This document shows positions 25,807 through 34,169 of a DNA stretch of 64,000 nt, in pieces. Origin of the DNA: Chitinophagaceae bacterium (lineage in GTDB: Bacteria; Bacteroidota; Bacteroidia; Chitinophagales; Chitinophagaceae); the NCBI GenBank assembly GCA_016719015.1, contig JADKAZ010000001.1, positions 868,001 to 932,000 of the forward strand, given 5' to 3'. The notes beneath the pieces were generated by a model. It was not told the DNA's origin, searched no databases, and saw nothing but the letters and a program-made list of their open reading frames with translations. The translations under genes were made by a program, and so were the position numbers. How positions within the stretch are numbered: the first letter of the stretch is position 1; each line of letters starts with the position of its first letter.

Positions 25807-27480
25807 TTATTGATGTTCGGTTGCTGTTACTGCAGTATTTCCACCCAATGCATTTGAAATAATAACCGGGTCATTACCTGAACCGGAGTATACAATACTA
25901 CCATTCATTGTCAAATCATACCGGGCCATTGTAGCAAAATTTACACCGGTAATCGGATTGGTTGTGGCTGAATTTCCACTTAGCCCTGTACTTAATATTG
26001 TAGTCCTGTCATTTCCTGAACCTGAATATATTATTCTACGGCCATTTATTCCAGCAGAACTAACACCATCTGTATTTCCACCAATTAGACAAAACCGGGT
26101 ATTCGCAGATGTTGTTACAGAAATCATGGGCAGATTTGTCGAAATTGCTCCATCAGTAAAAGCCTGACTCATACCTGTTGTAAAGTCCCACGACGGGGCT
26201 ACTGCGTTTTCTACTAAATTCATTGGACTTGTATTTGGAAGACGGACACTCAGATGGTTTCGATGCCCAACACTTATTATATAGTTACCATCACTATTAA
26301 TAGGCATAGAAACCGGAGATACACCATCCATATCTACCACATCCCCATCTCGTTGAATTAAAGCAGCTCTGGTTTGATATTTGGTAGTGGGGGTTGTCGC
26401 ATCATGAAGAGTGACAAAAACCCAGTCGACTATTGCATTATTCCCAGTTACAGCTAAGATAGCAGGGTTAAAACTTTCTGTTCCTCCTTGCACACCGGTA
26501 TGTACAAACTTACCACCACCATAAGGCTGTGTTGTGGGTAATACCCCAGATGACCTATAGTTATCTCTCATCAATCCGCCGGCTGTTCCTGCAGTACCGG
26601 TAAATGCTCCTTGCAAAAACACACGGACATTAAAACTTGCCCTATTAACAAACTCTAAATCAGCAGGTGCAAAAACACCGGGTGCACTGATATTACTTCT
26701 ATTTCTGCCATAAGGCCCCGAACCATTTGCAGCTAACACATTACTGGCAGGTAAATCCCAATCTGTACCTGAATTGTACCTGGCAATACCTGATTTGGCT
26801 CTATTAAAACCGGGCAATTCGTCTCCAAAAACCCATTCACCTGAAAGCAAAAGATTAGATCCTCCTGCAACATCTTCTGAAACCACCCAGCTATTGTTAG
26901 CAAAATCTGATGCAATTGGAGCACCTGATAAGCCATTGGTTAACACATCTTGTAAGCAACGAACACTTATGTCGTCAGCTGTTCCCGTATTAGTAATTGA
27001 AAGTGGATTAAATTCTGTGCCGCTGAAGCCTACCGGGTAAACAAAAGCGGTAGTATTTAATCCTTCTTTTGTTAATACCCCCGAACCATTTGTTTCTATA
27101 AACTTAGCGGAACTAACACCTGCCACAGAAGTAATTGATGAAGCGATTCTCAGGTTCTGATTACCCAATCTCAACCTTCCATTTGTAAGAGTTAGTGAGG
27201 AGCCTATTCTTGCATTTGTATTTAAAAGGGTTACATTAGCCGTGTTATCTATCTCCAGGTTAGGAATAGTAAATCCCCCCATATCCACATTCTGCAATGT
27301 GCTGCCTTTTAACTGAAGTAAACCGGTTCCCTGAATATCCACATTGCTGGTAACATCACCCTGAACAGTAACTGTTGCACCAGATTGAATAAAGAAAACG
27401 GCATTATTAATTGTTAACTGGCTATGAGCACAAAAACAAATAGCCCCGGAAAAAATGGATAGAAAAATTTTTTTTCTCAT
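25807..27480 (-). CDS. Large secreted beta-rich protein
   Basis: A 557-residue protein with a signal peptide (MRKKIFLSIFSGAICFCAHS) and a body of short Val/Thr/Asn/Gly-rich units suggestive of a beta-helix or adhesin (QSGATVTVQGDVTSNVDIQG, LQLKGSTLQNVDMGGFTIPN). The C terminus has two copies of an IYSGSGND-centred unit (IIYSGSGNDRTTILSTGLSG and IVYSGSGNDPVIISNALGG) but no recognisable sorting domain. The T9SS gene follows after 10 bp, so the two are likely secreted partners. Function unknown. Confidence 0.75.
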   Translation of the reverse strand: MRKKIFLSIFSGAICFCAHSQLTINNAVFFIQSGATVTVQGDVTSNVDIQGTGLLQLKGSTLQNVDMGGFTIPNLEIDNTANVTLLNTNARIGSSLTLTNGRLRLGNQNLRIASSITSVAGVSSAKFIETNGSGVLTKEGLNTTAFVYPVGFSGTEFNPLSITNTGTADDISVRCLQDVLTNGLSGAPIASDFANNSWVVSEDVAGGSNLLLSGEWVFGDELPGFNRAKSGIARYNSGTDWDLPASNVLAANGSGPYGRNRSNISAPGVFAPADLEFVNRASFNVRVFLQGAFTGTAGTAGGLMRDNYRSSGVLPTTQPYGGGKFVHTGVQGGTESFNPAILAVTGNNAIVDWVFVTLHDATTPTTKYQTRAALIQRDGDVVDMDGVSPVSMPINSDGNYIISVGHRNHLSVRLPNTSPMNLVENAVAPSWDFTTGMSQAFTDGAISTNLPMISVTTSANTRFCLIGGNTDGVSSAGINGRRIIYSGSGNDRTTILSTGLSGNSATTNPITGVNFATMARYDLTMNGSIVYSGSGNDPVIISNALGGNTAVTATEHQ

Positions 27481-27721
27481 AAATATCTATTTCAGATTAA
27501 ATCTACAAATTAAATTCCGGCAAAATTTACTTAGGGGTTGGATTTCTACATCAATTTAAGCCCGGTTGTTTACACTACATGCCTTCACTTAGTAAACGGG
27601 AGCATCTGGTGAGCAAACGGGTATTTAAGGTTTAAAGTTGAAGGATTTTTTTGGTTTCACCTATACCACAAATAGGTGATTTTTTGATTTTTCTTCCACC
27701 ACCACCGAAAACCGGATCTCT

Positions 27722-29164
27722 CTAAGCTTTTTTATTAAAAAATATTTTCAAAGCCCTGGGAATCCGTCTATAGGCATCCTTGTTGAAAAGCTGAGAATCC
27801 CGCATGGCTTTGTATATCAGGAAGAGTCCGATTGGCAACAAAATGAAAGTAGCCATCCACATTCCACCAAAGGGGGTTAATGTGTTTTCTTTCGCAAATT
27901 TTTCTCCGGCTGTGCTGGAAAAATAAAAAACCATAAAAAAGATGATGGCTACCACCAGGGGAGTACCCAACCCCCCTTTTCGGATAATGGAACCCAACGG
28001 TGCTCCAATCAGGAATAGTACCAGACAAGCAAGGGATAAAACTATTTTACGGTGCCATTCTATTTGATGTTTACGTAAGTTTCTTTCCTTGTCCTTCAGT
28101 GTGCCCATCATTGATTCGCTGCTGATACGAAGTGATCCGGCAATATTTCGTACGTTCTGGTTAACATTCGCTTGGGCGGAATCAGGCAATATTTCATCGT
28201 AATTTCTAACAGGCTTAAGCTTACTCACATCGGGTAAGGAATCTTTTGACCAGGCTGAATCCAGCAATCCCAGGAAACGAAATTGAACAAACAGCTGATT
28301 TTCCGTCTGCATTTTCAGTTGCTTATTATCTTTTTCCAATGAGTCAATCGTTTTCTCCAGTTGCCGCATACTATACATCCGCTCATTATTCTTATTTACA
28401 CTATCTGCAGTACGGTTATTAAAACCCAGGGTGCTCAGGTCAAATTGTTTTTTGTACTCTTTAAATCCAATCCGGATAAACTCTGAATTAGCGGGGTCGT
28501 AATAGTTTCCCCGTTCCTGGTATCGCCAGCCATCTTTCAGGTTAAACTCAAGGAATCTTTTGTTCTCTGTCACCCGCATCACACCGGTTCGGGCAATGAT
28601 GAAATTATCCTGCAGCGGATTACCCTGTTCGTAAATGATGATATCCTGTACCACACTGTCATTGGCTTCTTTCTTGCCGATTTTGATAGCAAAGTTTGGA
28701 ATCTTATCATAAAAAACACCTTCCTTCAAATCAAAGGCCGGCTTGGCAAAAACAATATCTGTAAGCAGTGTTCTAGATTTTAAATTAGCTACAGGTATCA
28801 CATAATTAGAAAAAGCAAATGCGACTCCTGCCAACAATATGCAAACAAAAAAAAGCGGCCGCATAAAACGTATCAATGAAATGCCGGCAGATTTTATAGC
28901 TACCAGTTCAAAACTTTCACCAAGGTTCCCAAACGTCATTAAAGAGGAAAGCAGAATTGCCAACGGCAGAGCTAGTGGTACCAATACAGCACTTTGGTAC
29001 AGGATAAACTCAAAGATTACTTTGGTATCAATCCCTTTTCCAACAAAATCATCAATGTACAGCCAAAAAAATTGCATCACCAGCACCAGCAGCGTAATAA
29101 AGAACGTTGCGATGAAGGGGCCCATAAAGGCTTTAACAATGAGCTTATCCAGTTTTTTGAACAC
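27722..29164 (-). CDS. LptF/LptG-family lipopolysaccharide export permease
   Basis: A 480-residue YjgP/YjgQ-type permease that, with LptB, extracts lipopolysaccharide from the inner membrane. Six helices are visible: three N-terminal (ATFFITLLVLVMQFFWLYI first) and three C-terminal (IVLSLACLVLFLIGAPLGSI, GTPLVVAIIFFMVFYFSSTA, PFGGMWMATFILLPIGLFLI), with a periplasmic beta-jellyroll between. A coiled stretch near residues 255-290 is unusual. The start codon is GTG (29164), 13 bp from the divergent gene's ATG. Confidence 0.92.
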   Translation of the reverse strand: MFKKLDKLIVKAFMGPFIATFFITLLVLVMQFFWLYIDDFVGKGIDTKVIFEFILYQSAVLVPLALPLAILLSSLMTFGNLGESFELVAIKSAGISLIRFMRPLFFVCILLAGVAFAFSNYVIPVANLKSRTLLTDIVFAKPAFDLKEGVFYDKIPNFAIKIGKKEANDSVVQDIIIYEQGNPLQDNFIIARTGVMRVTENKRFLEFNLKDGWRYQERGNYYDPANSEFIRIGFKEYKKQFDLSTLGFNNRTADSVNKNNERMYSMRQLEKTIDSLEKDNKQLKMQTENQLFVQFRFLGLLDSAWSKDSLPDVSKLKPVRNYDEILPDSAQANVNQNVRNIAGSLRISSESMMGTLKDKERNLRKHQIEWHRKIVLSLACLVLFLIGAPLGSIIRKGGLGTPLVVAIIFFMVFYFSSTAGEKFAKENTLTPFGGMWMATFILLPIGLFLIYKAMRDSQLFNKDAYRRIPRALKIFFNKKA

Positions 29165-29177
29165 TTATCTTTATTAT

Positions 29178-29789
29178 ATGAATGAAGCAAAAATAAGGCT
29201 TTCACAAAAGGAGATGGAACTTGTAATAAATGCACAGTTCATTTTAACAAAGAATGGAATCCTGGAAAAAGTAAAAGACTTACTGGCAAGTTTACAGGTA
29301 CAGCAACAACACTATTTACAATCACAATCCGGAAAACTGGCTGATAACATACTCCAATCATCTCCAAAGATTTCAAGAGGAGAAAATTATAATGGCCTGC
29401 CTTATTTGATATTGGATTTTCCAAGAATTTTTAGCCCGGCTGGTATTTATGCCATACGAACTATGTTTTGGTGGGGTAACTTCTTCAGCATTACCCTTCA
29501 TCTTTCAAAAGAGTATAAGAATCAACATGAATATAAGTTAGTGGCAGCGTTTAAATCACTACAGGAAAAAGGCTTTTATTGCTGTATAAATGAGGATGAA
29601 TGGGAGCACCATTTTCAGGAAACAAACTACAAGCCATTAGCAACTTTGGGAAATAATGATTTTGAAAACATACTCCGGCAAAAAGAATTTATCAAACTGG
29701 CAAATAAAATACCTCTTCAGCAATGGGATGATGCTGAAGAAATCCTGCTGACTTCTTTTAAAGAGTTGATTAAAATCCTGGCTGATTAA
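29178..29789 (+). CDS. Conserved protein of unknown function
   Basis: A 203-residue cytoplasmic protein with no signal peptide or membrane helix. The N-terminal third is helical (EMELVINAQFILTKNGILEK ... VQQQHYLQSQ) and the middle contains YNGLPYLILDFPRIFSPAGI and an aromatic MFWWGNFF. I recognise no family or catalytic motif. I chose the ATG at 29178 because a -7 element (TATCTTTA) lies four bases upstream; longer in-frame readings run antisense through the permease gene. Its stop overlaps the START-like gene's end by 4 bp, tail to tail. Confidence 0.75.
   Translation: MNEAKIRLSQKEMELVINAQFILTKNGILEKVKDLLASLQVQQQHYLQSQSGKLADNILQSSPKISRGENYNGLPYLILDFPRIFSPAGIYAIRTMFWWGNFFSITLHLSKEYKNQHEYKLVAAFKSLQEKGFYCCINEDEWEHHFQETNYKPLATLGNNDFENILRQKEFIKLANKIPLQQWDDAEEILLTSFKELIKILAD
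29188..29195 (-). promoter_or_regulatory. -7 element (TATTTTTG) of the LptF-type gene, inside the divergent ORF
   Basis: Minus-strand TATTTTTG lies 23 bp upstream of the GTG start of the permease gene and inside the first codons of the divergent gene at 29178. The reverse-strand promoter of that gene (TATCTTTA, 29166-29173) sits between the two start codons. Confidence 0.45.
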
Positions 29790-30163
29790 TTACCAAGGCG
29801 GTGAAAAAGTTCCTTTACCTGGTAATCCCATAACCTGCTCTGATCCTTGATGTCTTTCTTTTCGGCAAAATCTTTTATTACAAGGATTGTCTGGTTGGTT
29901 ATTTCAGATTTTTCAATCTTAAATTCAAAGTACTCTTCTTTGGGAGCAGATTGCCAGTGAAAACGGATATATTTATCCTGCTCACTTTCCAGCAGATCGG
30001 CTTTTTCAAAAGTACCATTCCAACCAAAATAATAGACATTGTCCCTTTCATCTACTTTATCAGCGAACCATTCCCCCAGCCCGGCAGGGGTGGAAAGAAA
30101 TTCGTACAGGATAGATGGGGAGCACCGGACCGGAAATTCTAAAGTGTATAATTGTTTACTCAT
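29786..30163 (-). CDS. START-like (SRPBCC superfamily) protein
   Basis: A 125-residue single-domain protein of the START/Bet v1-like superfamily (AHSA1-related). Family features are the N-terminal strand YTLEFPVRCSPSILYEFLST, the segment GLGEWFADKVDERDNVYYFG and the C-terminal long helix SRLWDYQVKELFHRLG. The ligand is unknown. It is convergent with the gene at 29178 (4-bp overlap of the stops) and lies upstream of the primary sigma-factor gene. Confidence 0.82.
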   Translation of the reverse strand: MSKQLYTLEFPVRCSPSILYEFLSTPAGLGEWFADKVDERDNVYYFGWNGTFEKADLLESEQDKYIRFHWQSAPKEEYFEFKIEKSEITNQTILVIKDFAEKKDIKDQSRLWDYQVKELFHRLGN

Positions 30164-30473
30164 TCTTCATGCGCCAAAACACAGCGACGGCTGCAATAAT
30201 AGAGAAATAATGATTGATACAAAACATTTTTTCGTTTATTTTTCCCCCTTTTATAGCCAAAACCAATGCTTTAAAATAAATCCAAGGCGAAAACGTTAAG
30301 ATGTTGTCAAAAAAAATTTGGCATATATTGGTGATTTACTTAAATTGCCTTGACGTTCAATACTTTCTGAACAACGACGGACATTGTGGTGGGTATTTTT
30401 AGAGTCATTAAGTGACAAACTTAGAATTCTTAAACCCTTAAAATACACCATTCTTAAAACCATTCCTATGAGC
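30164..30473. promoter_or_regulatory. 310-bp intergenic region upstream of the sigma factor gene
   Basis: Contains no plausible coding sequence. It is AT-rich and must hold the promoters of two divergent genes. TTTG at about 30319-30322 followed by TAAATTGC near 30340 is only a weak match to the Bacteroidota promoter consensus, so I do not place the start. Confidence 0.35.
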
Positions 30474-31343
30474 ATGAGACAACTCAAGATCACGAAGTCT
30501 ATTACTAATCGTGAATCCCAAAGCTTAGAAAAGTACCTGCAGGAGATCGGCAAAGTCGAACTCATTTCTTCGGAAGAGGAAGTAAAACTGGCTACCCTAA
30601 TACGACAGGGAGACCAAAAAGCATTAGACCGATTGACAAAAGCAAATCTTCGTTTTGTGGTATCCGTTGCCAAACAATATCAAAACCAGGGACTATCTCT
30701 TCCGGATTTGATTAACGAAGGAAACCTTGGCCTGATTAAAGCAGCTCAGCGTTTTGATGAAACCAGGGGATTCAAATTCATCTCTTATGCCGTATGGTGG
30801 ATTCGTCAAAGTATTTTACAGGCTTTGGCTGAGCAATCCCGAATTGTACGGCTACCGCTCAATAAAGTGGGGCTCACCAACCGCATCCAAAAAGCCTATT
30901 CTTTGTTGGAGCAGCAGTTTGAAAGAGAACCTTCTGCTGAAGAGTTGGCAGAAGTGTTGGAAATGGATATTGATGAAGTAACAGCTACGCTTGGCATAAA
31001 TGGTCGTCATGTCAGTATGGACTCGCCACTTTCTGATGGTGAGGAAAATACCCTGATGGACGTTTTGGAGAACGCCAATGCTGATAAAACAGATGGGGAA
31101 TTGGTTCATAATGAATCACTGAAAACTGAAATTGATAGAAGCTTGAAAACATTAACCGAACGCCAAAAAGAGGTCATTTGTTTCTTTTTTGGCATCGGTG
31201 TGGACCACCCCATGAGCCTCGAAGATATCGGCGAAAGATTTAGCCTGACAAGAGAAAGAGTAAGGCAAATCAAGGATAAAGCGATTACAAAGCTGAAAGC
31301 CTCCAACCGGTGCCAATTGCTCAGAACTTATTTAGGAACCTGA
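30474..31343 (+). CDS. rpoD: Primary RNA polymerase sigma factor, RpoD/SigA type
   Basis: A 290-residue sigma-70 protein lacking region 1.1, as is usual for Bacteroidota. Region 1.2 starts at the ITNRESQSLEKYLQEIGKVE segment, region 2 contains RFVVSVAKQYQNQGLSLPDL and the -10-recognition helix INEGNLGLIKAAQRFDETRG-like, FISYAVWWIRQSILQAL, and region 4.2 ends with LEDIGERFSLTRERVRQIKD. I chose MRQLKITKSITN at 30474 over upstream ATGs because homologues begin this way. It recognises the TAnnTTTG -7 boxes seen throughout this window. Confidence 0.95.
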   Translation: MRQLKITKSITNRESQSLEKYLQEIGKVELISSEEEVKLATLIRQGDQKALDRLTKANLRFVVSVAKQYQNQGLSLPDLINEGNLGLIKAAQRFDETRGFKFISYAVWWIRQSILQALAEQSRIVRLPLNKVGLTNRIQKAYSLLEQQFEREPSAEELAEVLEMDIDEVTATLGINGRHVSMDSPLSDGEENTLMDVLENANADKTDGELVHNESLKTEIDRSLKTLTERQKEVICFFFGIGVDHPMSLEDIGERFSLTRERVRQIKDKAITKLKASNRCQLLRTYLGT

Positions 31344-31419
31344 TTAATAAACAAAAAGATTATACCCGCATAAAATTTTACATTTCTATTTATACTACGA
31401 AACTCAAACAGTGAAGTAG

Positions 31420-31427
31420 TATCTTTG
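31420..31427 (+). promoter_or_regulatory. -7 element (TATCTTTG) upstream of ffh
   Basis: TATCTTTG matches the consensus and would start RNA near 31433, about 64 nt before the ffh ATG. A terminator-like hairpin begins only a few bases after that point. Confidence 0.5.
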
Positions 31428-31437
31428 CAACTCTTTT

Positions 31438-31466
31438 AAAAGTGAACATTTGATGTTCACTTTTTC
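31438..31466 (+). terminator. Terminator-like hairpin in the ffh leader
   Basis: AAAAGTGAACAT pairs with ATGTTCACTTTT around a TTG loop and is followed by T-rich TCTTTT. It could end the sigma-factor transcript, but it also lies just after the TATCTTTG promoter, so it could terminate or attenuate that transcript within about 35 nt. Confidence 0.6.
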
Positions 31467-31496
31467 TTTTACGTGAAAGCGAAAACCAAGTGAATT

Positions 31497-32822
31497 ATGT
31501 TTAACAGTTTACAGGAAAAATTAGAATCAGCCTTTAAGAACCTCAAAGGCCAGGGACGCATCACCGAACTCAACATTGCTACCACTTTGAAGGAGATCCG
31601 CCGTGCCTTGGTAGATGCCGATGTGAATTACAAGATTGCCAAAGAGTTTACCGATAGAGTAAAAGACAAAGCCATTGGTGAAAAAGTAATCAACGCCATT
31701 TCACCGGGTCAGTTGATGACCAAGATCGTAAAAGATGAGTTGGCCGAACTTATGGGTGGCGAGGAAGCTGTGTTCAATGCAAAAGGTAATCCGGCAATTA
31801 TTCTTATTGCGGGTTTACAAGGTAGTGGTAAAACAACCTTTAGTGGTAAACTGGCAAATTTTCTGAAAACAAAGAAAGGCCTCTCTCCTATGCTTGTGGC
31901 AGCAGACATTTATCGTCCGGCTGCCATGGAGCAGTTACGGGTGTTGGGAGAACAAATAGGTATCGATGTTCATATTGAATTAGAAAATAAAGATGCTGTT
32001 GACATTGCCAGAAATGCAGTTAAAGAAGCCCGGAGCAAAAACAAGAATGTTCTCATCATAGATACTGCAGGCCGTTTAGCGGTAGATGAAGTGATGATGA
32101 ATGAAGTGGCCAATATCAAAACTGCGGTGAATCCGCAGGAGATATTGTTTGTGGTGGATAGCATGACCGGGCAGGATGCAGTGAATACGGCGAAAGCATT
32201 TAACGAAAGACTTGATTTTACCGGTGTTGTTCTCACCAAATTAGATGGCGACACAAGAGGTGGTGCAGCCCTTTCTATCAAATACACGGTTGACAAACCC
32301 ATCAAATTTACCAGCAGTGGTGAGAAGATGGACACACTGGATGTATTTTACCCGGAGAGGATGGCCCAGCGAATACTCGGCATGGGCGATATCACCAGTT
32401 TGGTGGAAAAAGCCCAGGAGCAGTTTGATGAAGTAGCTGCAAAAAAACTGGAAGCTAAGATCCGCAAGAACAAATTTGATTTTGCCGACTTCAAAACCCA
32501 GTTAGAGGCTATCAAAAAAATGGGGAATATGAAAGACATGCTGGGTATGATACCCGGCCTGGGAAGTAAAGTAAAAGATATTGATATCAACGATGATTCA
32601 TTTAAAGGCATTGAAGCCATGATAAACTCCATGACCCCGGAAGAAAGAGCAGACCCTGACCTGATAGACGGAAGCCGTAAGAAACGTATCGCCAAAGGCA
32701 GTGGAAAAGACATACTTGAAGTAAACAACTTTATGAAACAGTTTGAGCAAATGAGGGGAATGATGAAAAACATGAATAAGATGGGTGCCATGGGCAGAAT
32801 GATGCCTGGGATGAAGAGGTAG
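31497..32822 (+). CDS. ffh: Signal recognition particle protein Ffh
   Basis: A 441-residue SRP54-type GTPase that targets inner-membrane proteins with 4.5S RNA and FtsY. The N domain precedes the GTPase domain with IAGLQGSGKTTFSGKLA (P loop near residue 107), DIYRPAAMEQL, DTAGR, TKLDGDTRGGAALS and the Met-rich C-terminal M domain (MKNMNKMGAMGRMMPGMKR), which binds signal peptides. Length is typical. The gene for 4.5S RNA was not found nearby. Confidence 0.98.
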   Translation: MFNSLQEKLESAFKNLKGQGRITELNIATTLKEIRRALVDADVNYKIAKEFTDRVKDKAIGEKVINAISPGQLMTKIVKDELAELMGGEEAVFNAKGNPAIILIAGLQGSGKTTFSGKLANFLKTKKGLSPMLVAADIYRPAAMEQLRVLGEQIGIDVHIELENKDAVDIARNAVKEARSKNKNVLIIDTAGRLAVDEVMMNEVANIKTAVNPQEILFVVDSMTGQDAVNTAKAFNERLDFTGVVLTKLDGDTRGGAALSIKYTVDKPIKFTSSGEKMDTLDVFYPERMAQRILGMGDITSLVEKAQEQFDEVAAKKLEAKIRKNKFDFADFKTQLEAIKKMGNMKDMLGMIPGLGSKVKDIDINDDSFKGIEAMINSMTPEERADPDLIDGSRKKRIAKGSGKDILEVNNFMKQFEQMRGMMKNMNKMGAMGRMMPGMKR

Positions 32823-32970
32823 TAAAGTCAACAGTCCATCGACCACAGTCCACAGACGTTCGCTAAAGCATAAAATGTCTTAAAGTATTAGGAAAATAAG
32901 AATGCACTAGTTATTTCTAATACAGCCGGGGTCTGCTGTGGACTATCGACTATAGACCGTGGACTTTCTT
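32823..32970. repeat. Nested inverted-repeat element between ffh and rpsP
   Basis: An outer imperfect inverted repeat (AGTCCATCGACCACAGTCCA near 32832-32851 against GTGGACTATCGACTATAGAC downstream near 32939-32958) encloses an inner one (GTATTAGGAAAATAA, 32885-32899, against TTATTTCTAATAC, 32911-32923). The whole 145 bp can fold into one long hairpin, like a small non-coding transposon-derived element. No coding potential was seen. Confidence 0.6.
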
Positions 32971-33006
32971 TAGATTTTATCACTTGGGCAATTAACAATC
33001 AAGTCC

Positions 33007-33014
33007 TATATTTG
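33007..33014 (+). promoter_or_regulatory. rpsP promoter (-7 TATATTTG, upstream TTG at 32984-32986)
   Basis: TATATTTG with a TTG 20 bp upstream matches the Bacteroidota housekeeping promoter well. The leader begins near a TCCGGTTTTAACCGGA hairpin (33019-33034), then about 35 nt of AT-rich sequence before the ATG. Confidence 0.65.
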
Positions 33015-33072
33015 CTGTCCGGTTTTAACCGGAGCTAACAATTATTGTTTAACAACGTTAAATTTCTATTTA

Positions 33073-33519
33073 ATGTCAGCCAAAATCCGTCTTCAAAGAC
33101 ACGGGTCCAAAAAGAGACCCTTTTATTTCATCGTAATCGCCGATTCCCGGGCACCCCGTGATGGCAAATTCATCCAAAAATTAGGTACTTACAATCCACT
33201 GACTGTTCCGGCTACCATTCAGCTTGATCGTCAGAAAGCATTGGAGTGGCTGAACAAAGGTGCTACACCAACAGACACGGTTCGCCGTATCCTGAGCTTC
33301 AAAGGGGTTTTATACCTGAAGCATTTGCTTCGTGGTGTAGGTCTTGGTCTTTTTGATGATGCGACAGCGATGGAAAAATTCACCAAGTGGAGTGCTGAGC
33401 ATGAAGCACAGGTGAAAAAACGCCAGGAAGATTCTTACCGCAACAAAAGAGCCAGACGTCCGATGCCAGGTCGCAGACCTGAAAGAAGGGCAGAAAGCGA
33501 AGGTGGAAGTGAAGCATAA
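33073..33519 (+). CDS. rpsP: 30S ribosomal protein S16, extended form
   Basis: A 148-residue S16. The core MSAKIRLQRHGSKKRPFYFI ... DSRAPRDGKFIQKLGTYNP ... EWLNKGATPTDTVRRIL is standard at about 80-90 residues. The remaining about 55 residues form a basic C-terminal extension (KRQEDSYRNKRARRPMPGRR) that is longer than in Proteobacteria; such extensions are typical of Bacteroidota. It is followed by an intrinsic terminator and then rimM, but trmD is not in the usual next position. Confidence 0.97.
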   Translation: MSAKIRLQRHGSKKRPFYFIVIADSRAPRDGKFIQKLGTYNPLTVPATIQLDRQKALEWLNKGATPTDTVRRILSFKGVLYLKHLLRGVGLGLFDDATAMEKFTKWSAEHEAQVKKRQEDSYRNKRARRPMPGRRPERRAESEGGSEA

Positions 33520-33546
33520 TAAATATGTCTTCTCCTGAAAATTCTT

Positions 33547-33578
33547 AAATCCCGGTTTTATAGCCGGGATTTTTTTTA
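33547..33578 (+). terminator. Intrinsic terminator after rpsP
   Basis: AAATCCCGG pairs with CCGGGATTT and is followed by an uninterrupted run of T. Confidence 0.85.
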
Positions 33579-33606
33579 GCCATTAATTATATCTTGTTTT
33601 GCATTG

Positions 33607-34122
33607 ATGACTGAATATTTTAACATAGGAAAATTGGTAGCAGTACATGGTTTAAAAGGAGAGTTGCTTTTAAAACATGAACTGGGAAAGAAAACATCAT
33701 TAAAAGGTCTGCAGGCAATTTTTATTGAAGAAAAGAAAAATTCTTTCCTCCCCTGGTTTATTGAATCTACAAAGATTAAAAGCGAAGAAGAAACTTATTT
33801 GAAACTGGAAGGAGTGAATACAAGAGAAGCAGCCATTAGACTGACGCAAAAACAAGTATGGCTTCCGGAAACCGATTTTAAAAAATTTGCAGCAAAGACA
33901 GCCCCGGCGAGTTTGTTAGGTTACACCATTATTAATAACAAAGAACCGCTGGGTGAAATTCTCGAACTGATAGAGCAACCGCACCAGCTCCTTTGCCGGT
34001 TAGAAATAAAGGGTAAAGAAGTATTGATTCCATTGCATGAGGAATCGCTTCAAAAAGTAAATCACAAAAAAAAGGAAGTACTGGTGGATTTGCCTGATGG
34101 ATTACTGGAGATTTACTTATAA
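33607..34122 (+). CDS. rimM: Ribosome maturation factor RimM
   Basis: A 171-residue 16S rRNA processing factor that binds ribosomal protein S19. It starts MTEYFNIGKLVAVHGLKGEL, as in the family, has the N-terminal beta-barrel with the LVAVHGLKGEL signature and the C-terminal PRC-barrel (LLGYTIINNKEPLGEILELI ... GKEVLIPLHEESL). I used the ATG at 33607 rather than a TTG one codon earlier; a TTGTTTTG sequence five bases upstream resembles a leaderless -7 box. It is followed closely by dinB. Confidence 0.95.
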   Translation: MTEYFNIGKLVAVHGLKGELLLKHELGKKTSLKGLQAIFIEEKKNSFLPWFIESTKIKSEEETYLKLEGVNTREAAIRLTQKQVWLPETDFKKFAAKTAPASLLGYTIINNKEPLGEILELIEQPHQLLCRLEIKGKEVLIPLHEESLQKVNHKKKEVLVDLPDGLLEIYL

Positions 34123-34169
34123 AACAGGTATTGGCCCAATTTATCGCTGATGTTGAGCAATTTAAAATA

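Noticed and set aside
28839..29177. N-terminal 113-residue extension of the unknown gene at 29178
   Set aside because: It runs antisense through the permease gene and has shadow-frame composition; a promoter element lies just before the ATG at 29178.
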